A stretch of DNA of 9,670 nt from Nitriliruptoraceae bacterium (GTDB taxonomy: Bacteria; Actinomycetota; Nitriliruptoria; Nitriliruptorales; Nitriliruptoraceae): the NCBI GenBank assembly GCA_007131525.1, contig SLQK01000066.1, positions 1-9,670 of the forward strand. The letters are read 5' to 3'. A program made the position numbers and the translations under genes. A model generated the notes under the pieces. That model was not told the DNA's origin. It worked only from the letters and a program-made list of their open reading frames with translations, and did no database searches. This document shows positions 6,002-9,670 of this stretch, in pieces (position 1 is the stretch's first letter; every line of letters begins with the position of its first letter).

Positions 6002-6068
6002 CGGACCCTGGTCGCGGGGCGCAGCCCCGGACCGCACCCCGACCGGATCGGGCATCGGCAGCGGTGAG

Positions 6069-6074
6069 TACGGT
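6069..6074 (+). promoter_or_regulatory. Candidate -10 for the S9 peptidase gene
   Basis: TACGGT on the plus strand predicts a start near 6081 and a leader of about 35 nt, leaving room for the GGAG that sits 6 nt before the ATG at 6116. No clear -35. It is the only TA-containing hexamer of this form close to the gene. Confidence 0.3.
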
Positions 6075-6115
6075 CCGCTCCTGCCCGCCTCCGCCCCCCG
6101 TCTCCGGAGCCCCGC

Positions 6116-8332
6116 ATGAGCGACGCCAGCCACCGCCCCCCGGCCGCCGAGCGTGAGGAGCTGGTGGAGCTCCTCCACGGTCATGAGGTCGCCGACCCCT
6201 ACCGGTGGTTGGAGGCACCGGCACACGACGACCGGGTGGCCGCCTTCATCGACGCCCAGGACGCGGTGGCCCGGGCTGCGTTGGCGACGCTGCCCCTGCG
6301 CGACACCTTCGTCGATCAGCTCCAGCAGCTGTGGAACCACCCGCGTCGCTCGAACCCGTGGCGACGCGGCCGATGGTGGTTCCAGCTCCGCAACGACGGT
6401 CTGCAGGACCAGGACGTGCTGTGGGCTGCGCCCGGTGACCGACCAACCGACCACGGGGCGGCCTGGCCGGCGCCTGCCGAGGACCGGTGGCGGGTCCTGG
6501 TCGACCCGAACGCCTGGTCGCGTGACGGCACCGCCTCGCTGTCCGGTCTGGCGGTCTGCGACGACGGCAGCCGTGTGGCCATCGGCCGGGCCGACGCCGG
6601 CTCGGACTGGACGACCTGGCGGGCCATCGAGGTGGCCGACGCCACGCTGCATGCGGACGAGGTGCCGTGGTCGAAGTTCGCCAACGCCACCTGGCTCCCC
6701 GACGCCAGCGGGTTCGTCTACACCGCCTACGATCCCCCGGCACCAGGCGACGAGCACGCCGCGACCAACCGTGACCAGCGGCTCCAGCTCCACCGCCTGG
6801 GGACGCCGACGACGCAGGACGAGGTCGTCCTCGCCCGACCCGATCGTCCCGAGTGGGGGTTCCACCCCGAGGTCAGCCACGACGGACGGTGGTTGGTGGT
6901 GGTCGTCACCCGCGGCACCGACCCCGAGACGGGCGTGCTGGTCGCGCCCATCACAGCGGACGGCGCGATCGGCGAGCCCCGGACCCTGCTCCCCGAGGGC
7001 CAGGCCCAGCACCATCCGATCGGTGTGCTGGGCGAGGAGCTGCTGGTCGTCACCGACCTCGACGCGCCGCTGGGCCGCATCATCGCCGTCCCCCTGGCCG
7101 GCGGGGCGGCGCGCGAGGTGGTCGCCGAGGCCGACGAGCGCCTCCTCGACGCCCGGCTGGTCGGTGCTGCCGACCCCGGGACCCCGGGGTGGCTGGTCTG
7201 TCACCGCCTGCACCACGCGACCTCCCGCCTGGACGTGGTCGCGCCGCGGGACGGCACCCCGCTCGGGTCGGTGCCCCTGCCGTGGCCGGTCACCGTCAAC
7301 GCCACCGCCGGAGGGCGCCACGACACGACGCTCCACCTCGCCATCGGCTCCTTCACCGCGCCCGACCGGCTGATGGTCTGCCACCTCGAGGACCTGCGGC
7401 TGGAGGAGGTGTGGCACGCCGCCGGCGGTCCGGCCGGGGACGGCGGGGACATCGAGGTGGTGGTGGAGCAGGTCGCCGTCCAGCACGACGGCGTCGCCGT
7501 CCCGCTGTTCGTGCTCCACCGCGCCGACGTGACCCCCGACGGTCGACGACCCACGGTGCTGTGGGGCTACGGGGGGTTCGACATCCCCGTCACACCGATG
7601 CACCGGCCCGGCTGGCGGGCCTGGGTGGCGGCCGGCGGGGTCCTGGCGGTGGCCTGCCTGCGGGGCGGCGGCGAGTACGGCGCCGCCTGGCGCGACGACG
7701 GCCGCCGGGAACGCAAGGAGCACGTGTTCGACGACGCCCTGGCCTGCGCGGCCTGGCTCACGGGTCGGCGGCGGGACCAGGTCCACGCCACCCCACTCGG
7801 TCCCGTCGGCGACCCCGGCGCCGTCTGGACCCGCCCGGAGCAGCTCGGGATCGAGGGCCGTTCCAACGGCGGGCTGCTCGTCGGCGCCTGCCTGACCCGC
7901 GAGCCGGAGGCCTTCGGCACCGCCGTTCCGGAGGTCGGGGTGCTGGACCTGGTGCGCTTCCACCGCTTCACGATCGGGTGGGCCTGGACCTCCGACTACG
8001 GCTCCCCCGACGACCCCGATGACCTGGCCGTGCTGCTGCGGTACTCGCCCTACCACCGGCTCGAGGTCGGCCGCAGCTACCCCCCGACCCTGATCACCAC
8101 CGGTGACACCGACGACCGGGTGGTCCCGGCGCACTCCTTCAAGTTCGCCGCGGCCCTGCAGCACGCGCAGGGCGGCGACGCGCCGGTGCTGCTGCGCATC
8201 GACCGTGCCGCCGGCCACGGTGCCGGCAAGCCGGTCACCAAGCTGCTCGAGGAACGGGCGGACGTGCTGGCCTTCCACGCCGCCCACCTCGGGTTGACCG
8301 GCGAGGATGCCGCGGCGACGGGCCCCGGATGA
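6116..8332 (+). CDS. Prolyl oligopeptidase family serine peptidase (S9A)
   Basis: A 738-residue peptidase of the prolyl oligopeptidase family, which cuts short peptides after proline. It has no signal peptide, so it is probably cytoplasmic. The N-terminus has the family's ADPYRWLEA (26-34). A seven-bladed beta-propeller is expected over about 70-440, and the alpha/beta-hydrolase domain follows with VLWGYGGFDIPVTP, the oxyanion-side LRGGGEYG, and the triad: Ser583 in EGRSNGGLLVGA, Asp666 in GDTDDRVVP (with Arg668 matching the substrate-binding Arg next to it in porcine POP), and His701 in AAGHGAGKP. Family members are about 690-720 residues; the extra length includes a polar stretch at about 551-571, just before the nucleophile. 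The ATG has GGAG six nt upstream. Divergent from the DUF5318-like gene, convergent with sodN, and followed directly by a strong hairpin. Identification secure; natural substrates unknown. Confidence 0.95.
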   Translation: MSDASHRPPAAEREELVELLHGHEVADPYRWLEAPAHDDRVAAFIDAQDAVARAALATLPLRDTFVDQLQQLWNHPRRSNPWRRGRWWFQLRNDGLQDQDVLWAAPGDRPTDHGAAWPAPAEDRWRVLVDPNAWSRDGTASLSGLAVCDDGSRVAIGRADAGSDWTTWRAIEVADATLHADEVPWSKFANATWLPDASGFVYTAYDPPAPGDEHAATNRDQRLQLHRLGTPTTQDEVVLARPDRPEWGFHPEVSHDGRWLVVVVTRGTDPETGVLVAPITADGAIGEPRTLLPEGQAQHHPIGVLGEELLVVTDLDAPLGRIIAVPLAGGAAREVVAEADERLLDARLVGAADPGTPGWLVCHRLHHATSRLDVVAPRDGTPLGSVPLPWPVTVNATAGGRHDTTLHLAIGSFTAPDRLMVCHLEDLRLEEVWHAAGGPAGDGGDIEVVVEQVAVQHDGVAVPLFVLHRADVTPDGRRPTVLWGYGGFDIPVTPMHRPGWRAWVAAGGVLAVACLRGGGEYGAAWRDDGRRERKEHVFDDALACAAWLTGRRRDQVHATPLGPVGDPGAVWTRPEQLGIEGRSNGGLLVGACLTREPEAFGTAVPEVGVLDLVRFHRFTIGWAWTSDYGSPDDPDDLAVLLRYSPYHRLEVGRSYPPTLITTGDTDDRVVPAHSFKFAAALQHAQGGDAPVLLRIDRAAGHGAGKPVTKLLEERADVLAFHAAHLGLTGEDAAATGPG

Positions 8333-8333
8333 C

Positions 8334-8363
8334 GCCGTGCCCCCGCCGGAGCGGGGGCACGGC
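8334..8363. terminator. Strong hairpin between S9 peptidase gene and sodN
   Basis: GCCGTGCCCCCGC (8334-8346) and GCGGGGGCACGGC (8351-8363) form a perfect 13-bp stem with the 4-nt loop CGGA, starting one base after the peptidase stop codon. There is no T-tract on either strand. Lying between two convergent genes, it most likely ends the peptidase transcript and may also stop transcripts coming from sodN. Confidence 0.8.
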
Positions 8364-8388
8364 ATCGTCAGCGAGCGCGACCGGTGCG

Positions 8389-8400
8389 GGGCCGCGGCCC
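8389..8400. repeat. 12-bp palindrome after sodN
   Basis: GGGCCGCGGCCC is a perfect palindrome that begins 7 nt beyond the sodN stop codon on the minus strand; flanking GCGGG (8386-8390) and CCCGC (8398-8402) allow an alternative stem with a 7-nt loop. It could be part of the sodN 3' end, but such palindromes are easily produced by chance in this base composition. Confidence 0.35.
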
Positions 8401-8407
8401 GCGACGC

Positions 8408-8845
8408 TCAGCTGGTGAGCCACTCGGGCTTGCCGCCCTTGGTCCGGTAGAAGATCTCCGAGATCGCGTCGATCTTCGCGATCAGGTCCTCGGCGACGGC
8501 GACGTCCATGGTCTTCTTGGCCTCACCCGCCGCCTTGATGGCGTGCCAGAACATCTCGTGGAGCTCGGGGTACTCCTCGAGGTGCGGCGGCTTGAAGTAG
8601 TCGGTCCACAGCACCGAGAGGTGGTGCTTGACGAGCTCCGCGCGCTCCTCCTTGATGGTGATGGCGCGCTGCCGGAACACCTCGTCATCGGAGTCGTGGT
8701 ACTTCTTCGCCGACATGAGCACGGACTCCGCCTCGATCCGCGCCTGCTCCGGGTAGTAGACCCCGCACATCAGGTCACAGTGGGCGTCGGCGACACGGGC
8801 GCCCCGCACCGGGCGCAGCGCGTGCAGCAGTGAGGTCAGTCGCAT
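8408..8845 (-). CDS. sodN: Nickel superoxide dismutase precursor
   Basis: A 145-residue cytoplasmic enzyme that converts superoxide to oxygen and hydrogen peroxide using Ni(II)/Ni(III). Residues 1-21 form a propeptide ending in ARVADA. Cleavage there exposes mature His1 (His22) and the nickel hook HCDLMCGVY (His22, Cys23, Cys27). Mature Tyr9 and Glu17 are present, as is the core AITIKEERAELVKHH...VLWTDYFKPPHLEEYPELH; the mature length of 124 compares with 117 in Streptomyces. The start is the ATG at 8843-8845, with AAGGAG six nt upstream. A longer reading to 8893 adds 16 Ser/Thr-rich residues before this site and is rejected. Divergent from sodX, whose product should remove the propeptide. 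Oddities: hook position 5 is Met, where Streptomyces has the conserved cis-Pro, and position 10 is Tyr instead of Asp; also a short C-terminal extension GGKPEWLTS. Identification is very secure. Confidence 0.97.
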   Translation of the reverse strand: MRLTSLLHALRPVRGARVADAHCDLMCGVYYPEQARIEAESVLMSAKKYHDSDDEVFRQRAITIKEERAELVKHHLSVLWTDYFKPPHLEEYPELHEMFWHAIKAAGEAKKTMDVAVAEDLIAKIDAISEIFYRTKGGKPEWLTS

Positions 8846-8893
8846 CGGGTGCTCCTTGGAGGTCGAAGGGGTCGAGCGGGACGTGTGCCCCAC

Positions 8894-8899
8894 AGCCTA
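8894..8899 (-). promoter_or_regulatory. sodN: Candidate sodN -10
   Basis: TAGGCT on the minus strand predicts a start near 8887 and a leader of about 40 nt that contains the AAGGAG site. A -35-like TGGACG occurs on the same strand at 8923-8928, but the 23-nt spacer is longer than usual. The inverted repeat at 8899-8914 directly abuts this hexamer. Confidence 0.4.
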
Positions 8900-8914
8900 G
8901 GGCAGCTGTGCCCT
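8899..8914. promoter_or_regulatory. Inverted repeat in the sodN-sodX gap, possible operator
   Basis: AGGGCAGCTGTGCCCT has perfect 6-bp arms around GCTG. It shares one base with the sodN -10-like hexamer and would cover the -10/-35 spacer, where a repressor usually acts. TGTGCCC of its right half is repeated at 8884-8890, 23 bp away. Ni-SOD genes are often nickel-responsive, but this sequence does not match the Streptomyces Nur box as I remember it (TGCAA-N5-TTGCA), so the regulator cannot be named. Confidence 0.4.
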
Positions 8915-8943
8915 GGCGCACCCGTCCAGAGGTGGGTGCGCGC

Positions 8944-8949
8944 TACCGT
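8944..8949 (+). promoter_or_regulatory. sodX: Candidate sodX -10
   Basis: TACCGT on the plus strand, about 140 nt before the sodX ATG. No -35 is recognisable. If used, the leader is long for this window. It contains only weak stems, such as CCGCA/TGCGG at 8978-8993, and I see no open reading frame in it that looks coding. Confidence 0.25.
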
Positions 8950-9089
8950 CGGTCGTCGGTGACCGGACCAGGACCGGCCGCACCGGGCTGCGGTGGACGG
9001 CAGAGGTTCGCCGCCGGAGCCGCGGTGGGTGGCCCGGCGCCCGACGCGCCCCCGGAGCCGACTGCCCCGCGCGGGAGGAGGCGACCACG

Positions 9090-9665
9090 ATGACGGGACC
9101 GACGCAGCGCCGAGCCCGGGTGACGACCCTGCTCGGCGTGCTGCTGGGCGGCTACCTCGGTGCCCTGGCCGCGGACCGGGCCCGGATCGTGGTCGCCGGG
9201 CCCTCGATGGCGCCGACGCTGCTGCCGGGTGAGGTGGTCCTGACGGTCCCGGCCGTCGGTCGCTGGTTGCGGGCCGGGCAGGTGGTGGTGCTGCGCGACC
9301 CGGGCGATCCCGACCACCTGATCGTCAAGCGGTTGGCCGCGGTCACCGACGGGCAGGTGTTCGCCGTCGGCGACGACCCCCACCACTCGACCGACAGCCG
9401 GACGTGGGGATGGCTGCCGGTCAGCGCGGTCCGCCGGCTGGCGGTCGTGCGGTGGCCCGACGTGCGCAGCCCGCTGCGCCGGGTGGTGGCCGCCCAGCCA
9501 CCGCCAGAGCCCACCGCTGCCGCGCCGGAGCCCGCGGCCACCCCGTCGGCGGCGGACAGCGTGGACGCCCCGGAGCCCGCCGGTCAGCGCGGCGATGGAC
9601 GACGGGCGAGCACGAGCACCTCCGGATCGTCCAGTGCCACCTCGCCGTCGCCGCGGCGGCCGTAG
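9090..9665 (+). CDS. sodX: Nickel-type SOD maturation protease (S26 family)
   Basis: A 191-residue signal-peptidase-like serine protease with a Ser/Lys dyad, expected to cut the SodN propeptide in front of the nickel-binding His. A hydrophobic segment (about 12-28) precedes the catalytic box VVAGPSMAPTLLPGEVV (Ser39). The general base is Lys80 in DHLIVKRLAAV, and the S26 GDN-type box reads GDDPHHSTDSRTWG (94-107). The assignment to SodX rather than a general signal peptidase I rests on its small catalytic core (about 125 residues) and its place beside sodN, divergent across 244 nt. The ATG is preceded by AGGAGG at about 8 nt. Odd: after about residue 126 the protein continues for 65 residues rich in Pro, Ala and Ser, which SodX proteins usually lack, and the last 82 nt overlap a coding frame on the other strand. 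The core is firm; the tail is real only if the reading frame holds as given. Confidence 0.9.
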   Translation: MTGPTQRRARVTTLLGVLLGGYLGALAADRARIVVAGPSMAPTLLPGEVVLTVPAVGRWLRAGQVVVLRDPGDPDHLIVKRLAAVTDGQVFAVGDDPHHSTDSRTWGWLPVSAVRRLAVVRWPDVRSPLRRVVAAQPPPEPTAAAPEPAATPSAADSVDAPEPAGQRGDGRRASTSTSGSSSATSPSPRRP

Positions 9666-9670
9666 GCGCC
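9584..9670 (-). CDS. 3' end of an unidentified gene, cut by the window edge
   Basis: Reading the minus strand in from the right edge gives 28 codons and then TGA at 9584-9586, ending in RRGDGEVALDDPEVLVLARR plus PSPR. The codons are mostly G/C-ending and the composition is balanced, with an alternating hydrophobic strand EVLVLARR near the end, unlike the low-complexity plus-strand reading of the same bases. I do not recognise the protein; a C-terminal beta-strand of an enzyme domain would fit. It is convergent with sodX and overlaps its tail by 82 nt. The call is tentative because only 87 bases are visible. Confidence 0.5.
   Translation of the reverse strand, partial: GAYGRRGDGEVALDDPEVLVLARRPSPR

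Noticed and set aside
5999..8365. Minus-strand reading frame of about 788 codons across the S9 peptidase gene
   Set aside because: It is the antisense shadow of a full prolyl oligopeptidase with a clear catalytic triad; the translation is Gly/Val/Arg-rich without domain features.
8846..8893. N-terminal extension of SodN by 16 residues
   Set aside because: The internal ATG at 8843-8845 has an AAGGAG at ideal spacing and gives a propeptide of usual length; the extension also runs into the candidate promoter.
8950..9089. Possible riboswitch or other structured RNA in the sodX leader
   Set aside because: Only short stems such as CCGCA/TGCGG are visible, no more than expected from the base composition; no known nickel-riboswitch features were recognised.
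1..9670. tRNA genes, IS ends, CRISPR repeats or att sites
   Set aside because: No cloverleaf, GGTTC-type T-arm in proper context, terminal inverted repeat with target duplication, or spaced direct repeats were found on reading both strands.

Overview
The window is a very GC-rich (roughly 70% G+C by eye), densely coding chromosomal segment with strong G/C preference at third codon positions, GTG starts beside ATG, and purine-rich Shine-Dalgarno sites. The combination of a nickel superoxide dismutase with its maturation protease, a DUF5318-type protein and a GYF_2-type small protein points to an actinobacterium, probably outside the well-studied Streptomyces/Mycobacterium groups. No IS element, prophage, CRISPR array, rRNA or tRNA gene was seen, and nothing suggests a mobile island.

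Layout. (1) 1-1930, minus: pyruvate phosphate dikinase, lacking its C-terminus at the left edge. (2) 1934-2134: intergenic stretch with two strong inverted repeats. (3) 2135-3739, minus: a probable two-gene unit, a 77-aa GYF_2-like protein followed after 27 nt by tyrosyl-tRNA synthetase. (4) 3888-4112, plus: a 74-aa unknown protein. (5) 4155-4877, minus: an AlaX-type alanyl-tRNA editing hydrolase, divergent from (6) 4947-5555, plus: a zinc-ribbon protein with two C-terminal membrane segments, which looks leaderless. (7) 5561-5935, minus: a DUF5318-like protein with two CxxC pairs, convergent with gene 6 at a 5-nt gap. (8) 6116-8332, plus: an S9A prolyl oligopeptidase ending in a 13-bp perfect hairpin. 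(9) 8408-8845, minus: the Ni-SOD precursor SodN, divergent from (10) 9090-9665, plus: the S26-type protease expected to remove its propeptide (SodX). (11) 9584-9670, minus: the 3' end of a further gene that overlaps the sodX tail.

The clearest functional unit is sodN/sodX: SodX should cut the 21-residue propeptide and expose the His1 that binds nickel. TyrRS and AlaX both serve translation (tRNA charging and proofreading), but they are not in one operon. PPDK interconverts pyruvate and PEP and has no obvious partner in view. The divergent gaps repeatedly carry TASSST hexamers (TAGCCT, TAGGGT, TAGGCT, TACCGT, TACGGT) that face the gene starts and look like -10 elements.

Most of the window is ordinary housekeeping sequence. 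The points most worth checking are residue changes in well-known motifs: Met for the conserved Pro at hook position 5 of Ni-SOD, Val for the regulatory Thr in PPDK, Asp for the zinc-binding Cys in AlaX, and an extra segment just before the catalytic serine of the S9 peptidase. The long Pro/Ala tail of SodX over an antiparallel gene is also odd. I found no convincing new multi-gene system.
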